The position numbers and the translations under genes were made by a program. A DNA stretch of 64,000 nucleotides from FEN-1139 sp964396375 (GTDB lineage Bacteria > Myxococcota_A > Polyangia > Polyangiales > Polyangiaceae), in assembly GCA_964396375.1 (NCBI GenBank), contig CAYNEY010000016.1, positions 42,886 to 106,885 of the forward strand, given 5' to 3'. Below, piece by piece: positions 1 to 8,040 of the stretch (the stretch's first letter is position 1; every line of letters starts with the position of its first letter). The notes under the pieces were generated by a model that ran no database searches, was not told the origin of the DNA, and was given only the letters and a program-made list of their open reading frames with translations.

Positions 1-1
1 T

Positions 2-598
2 GAGCGCGAAGCGCGTGCTCGACTGAAAGAGGAGGAAGCGGCTCGCCGAGAGTTGGAGCGAGAGCAAGCGCGACTTGAGAAAGAGAGGTCGCACTACGAG
101 GCGGTTGTGGCTGCCATGCGGGCCAAGGGCAATGAGACTGCGGCGATCGAAGCCGAAGCCAAGATGTCGGAGATTGATAGTGCGATTGCGGGGATCGAAA
201 ACCGCACGGCAAACACCCGTGCCGGATACGTGTACTGCATATCGAACGTAGGCTCATTTGGCCCAGGTGTTGTGAAGATAGGCCTCACACGACGCCTCGA
301 TCCGATGGACCGGGTGCGGGAACTGGGCGACGCGTCTGTGCCGTTCCGGTTCGACGTTCATGCGCTGATCTTCAGCGAGGATGCGGTTGGATTGGAGACG
401 ATGCTTCACCAGCGTTTCGCCGAAAAGCGAGTGAACGCCGTCAACGAACATCGCGAGTTCTTCTATGCAACCCCCGGAGAGGTGCGAGCTGTGCTGGAGG
501 CGGTTCGGGGGAGCCTGATCACTTTCCAGGAGGAGCCAGAAGCATTGGAGTGGCGGCAGAGTGAACATGTGCGACGGAACCTGAGTGTAGCGGGCTAG
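2..598 (+). CDS. T5orf172/MUG113 (GIY-YIG-like) domain protein, 5' end outside window
   Basis: The frame is open from the window edge, so only the C-terminal ~198 residues are seen. The first ~75 residues are Glu/Arg/Ala-rich and read as coiled coil. They are followed by a T5orf172/MUG113 module with the hallmark strand GYVYC, then GVVKIGLTRR, DRVRELGDASVPF and the helix ALIFSEDA...LHQRF. This is the arrangement of DUF4041-type phage and accessory proteins. The fold is related to GIY-YIG nucleases, but activity is not established for most members. The gene ends immediately before the ATG of the FRG-domain gene (TAG then ATG), suggesting co-transcription. An internal TTG at 53 is a poor start because coding sequence continues upstream. 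Confidence 0.8.
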   Translation, partial: EREARARLKEEEAARRELEREQARLEKERSHYEAVVAAMRAKGNETAAIEAEAKMSEIDSAIAGIENRTANTRAGYVYCISNVGSFGPGVVKIGLTRRLDPMDRVRELGDASVPFRFDVHALIFSEDAVGLETMLHQRFAEKRVNAVNEHREFFYATPGEVRAVLEAVRGSLITFQEEPEALEWRQSEHVRRNLSVAG

Positions 599-1558
599 AT
601 GGACGACAACGTCGGAATGTCCCATATGATGGCGAGCAACGAGGAGCAAGAAGTTCGAGAGCGCGTGATCGATGAAGGCACGGCCTGTCGGTGCTCGAGT
701 GCCGAAGAATTCTTGGACCGGATCAGCCCCCGACATCCACTGTGGCAAGAGCCGGGGCCGTCGGCATGGATCTTCCGAGGTCACGGTAGCTCGAAGTGGA
801 AGCTCCTTGCGAGTGCGTACAGGCCCAAAGCATTTGATTCGTTCCTGCCCCCGGCGTCCTCCAGTGATCCAGAAGATGATGGGGAGGTGATGACGATGCA
901 ACAATGCCTCCTCAACGCGTTCTACGACGCAATCAACTCGGTGGGTCTGTCAGTACCAAGCAGCGAGCCGAGTCCGAAGAAGGTTGGCTCCGAGACGACG
1001 CACGGTGACGAGGCTCACGTTATGTCGTGGCCGTTGCTTGCGCTGGCGCAGCACCACGGTCTCCCAACGATGCTTCTTGACTGGACTAGGCTGGCCAGAA
1101 ACGCCGCGTACTTCGCGGCGGCGAGTGCCACCGAAATGGATATCGGGGACAAGGGCACGCTGGACGTCTGGGCTCTTCGGTGCGACGTGCTTGAGAGGCA
1201 GCGAATGGGCTGGGACGTGGAAGGAGAGCTCGAAGTGTTCCGCGCACCCCTGAGCACGAACCCCAACCTCCGAGCTCAGGCGGGCTTGTTCACAGTGGTT
1301 CGTGGTAGGGAGATCGCGACGCCCGTGGATGACTTCCTTGTCGAGTGGGCATCGAAGCATCGCGCTCGGCTAGCGAGTCCGATCATGAGACGTCTCTCCT
1401 TACCCCACACAGAGGCACCGAAGCTCCTGCGTTTGCTGTCGTACGAAGGCGTCACGGGCGGTTCGATGTTTCCGGGATACGACGGCATCGTAAGGAGTAT
1501 TCGAGAGCAGGTTCGGTGGGACCGGCCGCCACGCAGGGACCCAAGTCGGTGGAGGTAA
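599..1558 (+). CDS. FRG domain-containing protein
   Basis: The 319-residue product contains the FRG domain signature: WIFRGHGSSKWKL near residue 58 and QHHGLPTMLLDWT followed by NAAYFAA near residues 150-170. The conserved F-R-G motif that names the domain is intact. FRG proteins are widespread in mobile elements and occur in several defence-associated contexts, but their biochemical role is not settled. The ATG at 599 directly abuts the stop of the preceding T5orf172 gene, so translational coupling is likely; ATGs about 20-30 bases further in are alternatives. No signal peptide or membrane segment is seen, so a cytoplasmic protein is expected. The pairing with a T5orf172 protein may form a small module. 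Confidence 0.8.
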   Translation: MDDNVGMSHMMASNEEQEVRERVIDEGTACRCSSAEEFLDRISPRHPLWQEPGPSAWIFRGHGSSKWKLLASAYRPKAFDSFLPPASSSDPEDDGEVMTMQQCLLNAFYDAINSVGLSVPSSEPSPKKVGSETTHGDEAHVMSWPLLALAQHHGLPTMLLDWTRLARNAAYFAAASATEMDIGDKGTLDVWALRCDVLERQRMGWDVEGELEVFRAPLSTNPNLRAQAGLFTVVRGREIATPVDDFLVEWASKHRARLASPIMRRLSLPHTEAPKLLRLLSYEGVTGGSMFPGYDGIVRSIREQVRWDRPPRRDPSRWR

Positions 1559-1679
1559 AGAGGGCTGCCCGAGGTGGTGGTCTGCTCGAAAGAGGCCAAC
1601 GGATGGGCAGTTCTGCCCCGGACGCCGGCCGATCAGAATCTCATGTTCATACATAATCTTGGGTACCGCACTTAAGTTC

Positions 1680-1708
1680 TTGCGCGCACATGAGCAGGTG
1701 GCTAAATA
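1680..1708 (+). promoter_or_regulatory. Candidate sigma70-type promoter for the 1715-3452 pair
   Basis: A -35 like TTGCGC (1680-1685) is followed by a 17-base spacer and a -10 like TAAATA (1703-1708). The GTG start at 1715 begins seven bases after the -10, so transcription would start at or next to the start codon and give a leaderless mRNA. No ribosome binding site fits between the -10 and the GTG. Confidence 0.45.
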
Positions 1709-1714
1709 TCCTTC

Positions 1715-2365
1715 GTGACAAGCCCACATGATCCAGGCCCGCTGTTCGCCTCGACGTTCTCTGTCGCCATTCGAAACGAGCTGACTGACGCCTTGGCCGC
1801 GGCGTACGCCACCGCCACCGAGCTTCACGATCCAAAGCGGGGCTCGAACGAGTCAACCTTTGGCTACGGGTTGTACCACTACTCGATTCACGAGATTTGT
1901 GCTCGTGTCGGCGACCGGATGACAGTGGTGAGTCGTCAGCCATCGTTCCGCTTCCGCGTTGGGGACTATGAGTTGGCCTGTCATCGGGTTGGCACGAGTG
2001 AACGAGAGGACATTTGCCAGTCGTTTCCCAACGCCGAGAACGCCGCCTACACCATGTGCGAAGCGCAACTTTGGCTTCCGGGCATGGGAGGTTCTCCTGG
2101 CCTGCAACAGGCCCGCCGCCTCGTTCTGGCCCACATGGGGAATGCCGAGGATGGTTTCAGGGCTGCATATCTCTGCATCCCGGGTGAGACGGATGGGACG
2201 AGGATTGTGCGCTGGGCCTTCGCAGACCCTATCTGGACGGCTGGACAGTCCGTTGAGGACAACGGGTTGCACCTGGCTGACAACGAGGTACCCGAGGAGT
2301 CCGTTGGCGAGCCAGTTGTGCGTCGCAAGCCAAAGAAGGATACCGCCGACGAGGACAATGAATAG
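1715..2365 (+). CDS. Unknown protein paired with an XRE-ImmA/IrrE protein
   Basis: This 216-residue protein is not recognised by motif. It begins at a GTG placed for a leaderless transcript and ends with a charged Lys/Asp/Glu tail. No membrane segment or catalytic motif is evident. Its last eight bases overlap the ATG of the downstream XRE-ImmA/IrrE gene, so the two are translationally coupled. Two-gene units of an unknown protein plus an HTH-ImmA/IrrE protein are known among toxin-antitoxin or anti-phage systems, for example RosmerTA. By that analogy this could be the effector, but the sequence itself does not show it. Confidence 0.65.
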   Translation: MTSPHDPGPLFASTFSVAIRNELTDALAAAYATATELHDPKRGSNESTFGYGLYHYSIHEICARVGDRMTVVSRQPSFRFRVGDYELACHRVGTSEREDICQSFPNAENAAYTMCEAQLWLPGMGGSPGLQQARRLVLAHMGNAEDGFRAAYLCIPGETDGTRIVRWAFADPIWTAGQSVEDNGLHLADNEVPEESVGEPVVRRKPKKDTADEDNE

Positions 2366-3452
2366 CGCCAACCTACCTCCCATTGGAGGCTCAGATTTGC
2401 ACCTGGCGGCTCACTTGTTTCAGCCGGAGCGACTGAAGCTGGCCCGCGAACTTCGCGGTTACACGAAGGCGGAGCTAGCCGCTCTGGTCGGGAAGTCACC
2501 AGCCGCTATCAGCCAGTTCGAGGGAACGGGGAGAGTTGCGTGTAGACCAGAGCCAGGCACGCTAGCGACTATCGCCCTAGCACTCGGGTTGCCGCTGGCC
2601 TTCTTCTCACGTCCAGCATCGCAATACCTCCTTGAGTTGGAGCAGTGCCATTTTCGGAGCCTCCGATCTGCAAGTCAGCGCGACCGCCGGAAGCTTGTTG
2701 CGCAGGGGGCAATTCTCAGCGAGCTTGCGCGACACCTTGAGGAGCACGTGGAGCTTCCGGTCGAGCGAGTGTCGTCTCTGGCTCGGACCGTACGCGATCC
2801 AGAAGAGATCGAAAGGGCAGCCGCGGACGTCAGACGGGCTTTGGGCTTGGGTCTTGGACCAATCCCCAACGTGGTTCGTCTCCTTGAAACGGCTGGAGTG
2901 CTCGTCGTCGAAATTGGCGACGGTTCGGCAGAAGTCGACGCATTTTCTGCGTGGAGCGATGGGCGTCCGATAGTCTATCTTGTTCAGGAGAAGGGTTCTG
3001 CCAGTCGGTCCCGATTCGACGCCGCGCACGAGCTTGGACATCTCGTGATGCACACGGACGTCTCCGCGGGCGATCCCGAACTGGAGAGACAGGCGAATCG
3101 GTTCGCGAGTGCGTTTCTCTTGCCGCGGGAGACATTTCTTCGAGAGTGTCCCCGTTGGTTGAACTGGGATCACTTCTACGAGTTGAAACGCCGCTGGAAA
3201 GTCTCCGTGCAGGGTCTACTGCGTCGCGCATACGATTTGAACGTGCTCTCCGAGGCAAGCTATCGTCGCGCTTTCGTCCACCTCAACAAGATCGGGGAAC
3301 GTCGTCACGAGCGCGATGAGCCTGAGCACGAGCACCCTACGCTTCTGCAACGAGCACTGAGTGAACTGGCGCCCGACTTCTCGGTCGAAGACATTGCCTT
3401 CCATGTGAGCCTGTCGGCGAAGGATATCAGGTATCTTCTGCGGCTGCCGTAG
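2358..3452 (+). CDS. XRE-family HTH protein with ImmA/IrrE metallopeptidase domain
   Basis: The product is 364 residues from the ATG at 2358; a longer open frame upstream is ignored because it overlaps the preceding gene. Residues ~24-80 form an XRE-type helix-turn-helix (RLKLARELRGYTKAELA, AAISQFE). Residues ~160-265 are an ImmA/IrrE (M78) domain with zinc motif HELGH at ~224-228 and the downstream third-ligand helix ELERQANRFASAFLLP. This family cleaves or senses repressors; fused HTH versions often act as antitoxins or phage-responsive regulators. Coupling to the upstream unknown gene and the compact promoter suggest an autoregulated two-gene unit. Confidence 0.85.
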   Translation: MNSANLPPIGGSDLHLAAHLFQPERLKLARELRGYTKAELAALVGKSPAAISQFEGTGRVACRPEPGTLATIALALGLPLAFFSRPASQYLLELEQCHFRSLRSASQRDRRKLVAQGAILSELARHLEEHVELPVERVSSLARTVRDPEEIERAAADVRRALGLGLGPIPNVVRLLETAGVLVVEIGDGSAEVDAFSAWSDGRPIVYLVQEKGSASRSRFDAAHELGHLVMHTDVSAGDPELERQANRFASAFLLPRETFLRECPRWLNWDHFYELKRRWKVSVQGLLRRAYDLNVLSEASYRRAFVHLNKIGERRHERDEPEHEHPTLLQRALSELAPDFSVEDIAFHVSLSAKDIRYLLRLP

Positions 3453-3459
3453 GCCGGTG

Positions 3460-6400
3460 CTAGCGGTCTGCAGTAGTGGCGTCCAACGCACGTTGCGCGT
3501 CGATTCCTCCAGCACATGTTGCCGGGCCGAGCGGAACGCTCCGATCCAGCACCCACCCTCCCCGGAAGGGGAACATCTGAAGAGAAGATGGCCGAACGAG
3601 GTTGAGCCGCCTTGCCAGGTGCGTAGCATCAAAAGCCTTGATGCTGGACGCCTGGGTGAGAAAGTGTGAGAGGGCACGGTGTTCGCAATGACTTGCCAGA
3701 AAGACGGCAACAGTGGTGAACACGTCGTTGGCATCGACAGAGTACTCAACACCATCTCCGAATCCGAGTGAGTGTAGCTCGTCATCGAACTCAAGCACGC
3801 CGAAAGAATCCTCCATTATCGCGCCTAAGTTCGACATGCTCCCCTTGTAGTGAAGTGGAACGTCCAGAACCGCGACAAGAAAACGAGTGAGTAGATGGTT
3901 CGGCCTCTGACTAAGCACACGCTCGAATGAGTCACGAGCAGCCATGACGTTTCCCTCAGAGAAGAGTTCGTGTCGGCCTTGCTCGAAATCGGCCACAGCC
4001 CATGCGCCCGCGGCGCGTAGTTCATCCCTGAGTTCTGCCGCCCTGGTAGATGTTGCCAGGTTCTGTGATTCGAGCATCTCAGCGTAGAGTACCGAGAAGT
4101 GGAGAAGCTCGGCCCGACGACGTCCAGTAACCGAGTAGGAGGCTTGGACCAACTGTGTGAGGGCAGCCAACGGCGACCCCATAGTGTGTTCGAGTGCAGC
4201 GGACGACAGTATGCACTCGGTCGCACTGACGTCGTCCGGACATGAATTGGTGACCAGCCTCCTCAGACCGTTGAGCACAACATCGGGCGCCTCGAGCTGT
4301 CGCACCAGAGTGGCTAGCTCCGGCCGTTCGGACACGTCACGGTCATCCCGGACGAGTTCGGTCACTGCCACTTCTGCCAACTCCGCCTGCGTAAGTGCCG
4401 TAAGCATTCGAGTCCGTGAAGTGATTGGAGAATCGGCCCGATCAATGTCTTTCGGCGAAGTGGCGATGGGAAGGAACTGAGCGCGTGCGCTGGCGGGGCC
4501 ATCGAGCACTGCGTAGACAAGGTCAAGTGGCAAGGCGTCGACAGTCCCGTCTGTCGCGAACATTCTAGCTAGCTGCAAGCGAACGGCGAGAAGCATAGCG
4601 AGAGCATGCTCAATGTCGAGAAACGATCCTTCTGGCGCCGAACCGGACCACATGTCAATGGAGGAAGTGGAGCCGAAGGTTCCGAATTCGCCACGTTGCG
4701 AATAATCCAAAACTACCGATTCCGGGACATCGGCTAGTCCCTTAGCGAAATGGCGAAAGCGGTGACCTCGTGACTCACCAGTGATCACGTTCAGATGAGG
4801 AAAGAGACGCTCGCAAAGCAAGATGCTCGTGTCGTGCCTGCAACCAACGAAGAATGGATGATAGAGGTAATGTGAAACCTTGTGATGAGAGTCCGGCACA
4901 ATCAGGGCGGGATTGATGCGAAACCGAATGTCGCGCAGAGTGTAGACCTTGCGCCCATCACCGGGTGCAGTTCGTAGCTCGGCGCGAGACGAAATGGCAA
5001 GAAGGGTATCCGGTTGCATGGCGTCATCCATCGAGAATGACGTCTCCACAGCCTGCGGTGTGGATACTTCCACGTCGGGAATCGTGATTGTTGAGGTGGG
5101 GCCGGATTCTCGGTCCGCCTCATGTAGCTCTGCGACGCGTGACAGTAGCATTCCCTTGAGAACGTCCGTTGCCACCTTCCCATCCGTTCCGGAGTCGTAG
5201 GGGGTAAGGTGAAGAAGGACGCGAACTCGGGATGCGTGCGGTTCACGTGCCGTTTGAGGAACCCACTTCGTCGACGCAGCCACGCCAGGCGATTCGTTGT
5301 CTGACGCGGAGTGACTAGTGACCAGAGCTACGATGGAGAGCATCAGCGCGGTTGGGAGAATGAACGAAAGCACCACGACGAATCGGTAGCGGGGCGTCGT
5401 GTGTCGGCGTACCGAAGTAACGCTTGGACCAAACGCTTTCCCCTGTGTTTTCGCCCGGAACCAATTGTCCTTGCGGGACGCAATGTTCGACCTGCACCAT
5501 TCTGTCGCGGTTGACCACGTTGACAGCGCAACCAGGCGGCCGGTTTGAATTAGGTCAGCAAAAACGTTCTCTTCAGTTGGTGGAATGGCGGCGAGCAGTC
5601 GATACCCTTCGCGTGCCGCGGCTTCAGCCTTGTTACGAACGCGTTTGGGGTCTACGGAATCAGATGTCTCATCATCACGAAATGACCCGGTTGCGGCCCA
5701 ATCGTCAGGCCAGCGCCATCCCTCGCGAGCGAATAACATGGCGAGGTGGAGAGCAAACTCGAACGAGCGATCTTCGAACTCCATCTCACGGTTTACGACG
5801 GATGGCATGTCGACGAAGAGTACGAGCCAATATTCCTTGCCCGCGACACGAGGCGGAGAGAAGTGTCTCGGAGTCGAGCCACCGACAAAGACCCTTCCCG
5901 AGTTGGCCGGGCGAAATGAGGTTGTCTGTCGAACTGCGTCTAGCGTGCCATTCATCTCGTCGAGCGGAACTGCTATCAGCTCCGTCACGAAGGCCGAGTC
6001 GTCATCCACCAGCAGGAATGGTACTACTGTGTACCGAGGAGACCTTCGTAGGAGGTCGCATTCGGCAACCGTTGTCATGTCTGTCTGGCACCCTCGATCA
6101 AGTAGCAATTTGCGTCGTGATCTACGTACAGCGTTTATTATCGCACTAATGACAGATAGGCCGGGTGGCGTGAGCTTATCACGATACGCCCTCATGAAAC
6201 GATATTGCTCAAGAAACTCAAGCCCTGCCGTGAGTTGAGGATTCAGAGCGGAGCGATCACTGGCAGTGATCGCCAGAAGGGATCTCCAAACTGCGCGTTC
6301 GACGCACCGAAGCTCCTTGCCCGTGGCACCACCATCATGGAACAGTGTGCTACCGAGAGCATTCGCAGCATCAGCAAGTGGTCCGAAGTGCTCAGGCTCG

Positions 6401-6477
6401 CGCGCAAGACAGCGCTCCACTAGCCTTTCTATGTCTCGACCCTGCCGACTCTCTGACATTCGCGAAGTCTCTATCAC
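3460..6477 (-). CDS. Large (1005 aa) single-pass membrane protein of unknown function
   Basis: No known family is recognised. One strong hydrophobic segment at residues ~364-387 (YRFVVVLSFILPTALMLSIV) splits the protein into a ~360-residue N-terminal part, probably cytoplasmic, and a ~610-residue C-terminal part, probably periplasmic. Helical, TPR-like sequence around residues ~800-900 (ARDSFERVLSQRPNHLL) may be a binding surface. The start overlaps the upstream stop by ATGA, showing tight coupling to the 6474-7106 gene. It is the last gene of an operon headed by an ECF-like sigma factor, so a signalling or sigma-controlling role is possible but is inference from context. Alternative start: Met7. 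Confidence 0.75.
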   Translation of the reverse strand: MIETSRMSESRQGRDIERLVERCLAREPEHFGPLADAANALGSTLFHDGGATGKELRCVERAVWRSLLAITASDRSALNPQLTAGLEFLEQYRFMRAYRDKLTPPGLSVISAIINAVRRSRRKLLLDRGCQTDMTTVAECDLLRRSPRYTVVPFLLVDDDSAFVTELIAVPLDEMNGTLDAVRQTTSFRPANSGRVFVGGSTPRHFSPPRVAGKEYWLVLFVDMPSVVNREMEFEDRSFEFALHLAMLFAREGWRWPDDWAATGSFRDDETSDSVDPKRVRNKAEAAAREGYRLLAAIPPTEENVFADLIQTGRLVALSTWSTATEWCRSNIASRKDNWFRAKTQGKAFGPSVTSVRRHTTPRYRFVVVLSFILPTALMLSIVALVTSHSASDNESPGVAASTKWVPQTAREPHASRVRVLLHLTPYDSGTDGKVATDVLKGMLLSRVAELHEADRESGPTSTITIPDVEVSTPQAVETSFSMDDAMQPDTLLAISSRAELRTAPGDGRKVYTLRDIRFRINPALIVPDSHHKVSHYLYHPFFVGCRHDTSILLCERLFPHLNVITGESRGHRFRHFAKGLADVPESVVLDYSQRGEFGTFGSTSSIDMWSGSAPEGSFLDIEHALAMLLAVRLQLARMFATDGTVDALPLDLVYAVLDGPASARAQFLPIATSPKDIDRADSPITSRTRMLTALTQAELAEVAVTELVRDDRDVSERPELATLVRQLEAPDVVLNGLRRLVTNSCPDDVSATECILSSAALEHTMGSPLAALTQLVQASYSVTGRRRAELLHFSVLYAEMLESQNLATSTRAAELRDELRAAGAWAVADFEQGRHELFSEGNVMAARDSFERVLSQRPNHLLTRFLVAVLDVPLHYKGSMSNLGAIMEDSFGVLEFDDELHSLGFGDGVEYSVDANDVFTTVAVFLASHCEHRALSHFLTQASSIKAFDATHLARRLNLVRPSSLQMFPFRGGWVLDRSVPLGPATCAGGIDAQRALDATTADR

Positions 6478-7106
6478 CGAAGTACGGCCACGACCCGTGC
6501 ATGTGACATCCCCGGGATCACCGCCCAGAGCGCACCAGCGTACATGCTACTATCCTTGCGGAGCAGAACGGAACCAGAGTAGCTAGCCGCATCGTCAACT
6601 GCCCACCAGTCGAGATGTGGTGGGTCGTCTGCTAGTAAGGTCGTCGGATTGCACACACTGATGACAAGATCCGCCAGGCTCGCTCCCGCGCGGTCCATTT
6701 CGAGATCATTGGTAGAGGAGGTAAGAGTCTGTCCAGCGGCCAGACGAACATCGACGTCAGTAGTTGATCCTCTTGCCGGAGACCAGCCCACGGAAGTGGC
6801 TTGTTCGATCACGAAATCGCGACTCGCTGTTAGTCGTGTGGCTGTTGACAGATGGTAGTCGTTGTGGTCACCGGGATCGTAGTGGATGATGTTGCGCCAG
6901 GCATCCGGAACGACAACGCGAGCGAGTAGAGCGGTCAGGAGGTGCTGACAAAGCGGGCCACTGTGGCACAGCAATGCATCGATCGCGCACTGCGGATCCA
7001 GAGGCCCCAAGAACGAATCGTCTTCGCCAAGCGCGAGTCGTTGCGCTAGTTCACTCTGTTCAACGAGTTCCTTGACCAGTGCAACATCGAGATTAGGACG
7101 AGCCAT
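6474..7106 (-). CDS. Unknown protein, third small gene of the sigma-factor operon
   Basis: The product is 210 residues, starting MARPNLDVALVKELVEQ. The ATG at 7106 follows the stop of the preceding gene (TAA at 7113-7111) by four bases and has GGAG in the right place; a longer frame beginning at 7157 would overlap the neighbour. No membrane segment, metal motif or recognised domain is seen. The C-terminal half contains hydrophobic, beta-rich stretches (DLVISVCNP, SYSGSVLLRK). It is coupled by ATGA to the 1005-residue membrane protein gene, which suggests the two products work in stoichiometric amounts. Confidence 0.7.
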   Translation of the reverse strand: MARPNLDVALVKELVEQSELAQRLALGEDDSFLGPLDPQCAIDALLCHSGPLCQHLLTALLARVVVPDAWRNIIHYDPGDHNDYHLSTATRLTASRDFVIEQATSVGWSPARGSTTDVDVRLAAGQTLTSSTNDLEMDRAGASLADLVISVCNPTTLLADDPPHLDWWAVDDAASYSGSVLLRKDSSMYAGALWAVIPGMSHARVVAVLR

Positions 7107-7110
7107 CAGG

Positions 7111-8040
7111 TTACTCCGTGCGCCGGTGAGCAGCATAGCCAAGGTGAAATAGGACATCGTCTACGATCATGTCGAGCAACTGTGGGTGCAGTCGTTTTTC
7201 GTGCCCCGTGTGGGGGTCACGAAAGCGCTCGTCGGGTTTCCAAGCACCAAACGGGGAGAGGCAGTAGGTGCTGAAATGGTCGAGATAGCACCTCAGAACC
7301 TCCATCTTGCCGTCGGACGTGCCGTAGACGACGAAACCATCGGAGAATTCAAGCCTACTCAGACTAAGGGGAGGTCCGGTCTCATCGAAGGGTGAGACGA
7401 TCTCGACATGCACGGCTGAGACTACCGACCAGTCGCGCCGGGCAGTTGGCGTAGTGATGCGAAGTCGATTAACAGTCTCGCTAGAAAGTACCACATGGGT
7501 CACGCACTTCTGGTACTCAAGCACAGCCCCACGCCGTAACCGGTAGGGCGTTCTGGGGATATGAGTGGCGTCGCCGATATACTCAGAAAGGCGGGAGAGC
7601 ACGGCCTGGTGCTCAATGCACGGTGTGGCATCCAACACCGCGACAGAAGGCTCAACCATGCGCGGACAGTAGGAAAGTAGTTCACCGGTCTTGTCGAAAT
7701 GTGGTAGATGAGGCGACGATAGCACTCCGCCCCAATCCGGAGAAAGGTCCTTGGCCGTCTCGATCCTGCCTCCATGTGTAGCTCTTGCCACGACCACACT
7801 CTGAGGGGCCGACGCTACTTCATCAAGGCGAAGGAGTGGCACAGACTGGTGGCCATAGAGTCCGTCCTCCCGCGAGAGCGAGCTCCAATAGAGGTGTCCG
7901 GCGGGAGGGAACCGATGACTGACTACCATAATGAGAACCGTTATAGGTGAACGGAACAGACCCACAGCCGATACGGTTGTGGGTCTGGGAATGTGGAGAA
8001 GACTAAAGGAAACGGCGGAGTATGGCGTTGAGAGGAGCAT
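7111..8040 (-). CDS. Unknown protein, second small gene of the sigma-factor operon
   Basis: From the ATG at 8040 the product is 309 residues and the start overlaps the preceding small gene by 38 bases. A second in-frame ATG at 7929 (272 residues) follows the literal end of the sigma-factor frame by 11 bases and is an equally possible start. Neither has a strong ribosome binding site. The protein is beta-rich with no motif I recognise; the C-terminal third has SRLEFSDGFVVYGTSDGKME and a His-rich end (HTGHEKRLHPQLLD). It sits in a tight minus-strand series with the genes on both sides. Confidence 0.65.
   Translation of the reverse strand: MLLSTPYSAVSFSLLHIPRPTTVSAVGLFRSPITVLIMVVSHRFPPAGHLYWSSLSREDGLYGHQSVPLLRLDEVASAPQSVVVARATHGGRIETAKDLSPDWGGVLSSPHLPHFDKTGELLSYCPRMVEPSVAVLDATPCIEHQAVLSRLSEYIGDATHIPRTPYRLRRGAVLEYQKCVTHVVLSSETVNRLRITTPTARRDWSVVSAVHVEIVSPFDETGPPLSLSRLEFSDGFVVYGTSDGKMEVLRCYLDHFSTYCLSPFGAWKPDERFRDPHTGHEKRLHPQLLDMIVDDVLFHLGYAAHRRTE

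Noticed and set aside
1959..2357. N-terminal extension of the XRE-ImmA/IrrE frame
   Set aside because: It overlaps the preceding gene in another frame, is Arg/Ser/Pro-rich, and the helix-turn-helix begins after the ATG at 2358.
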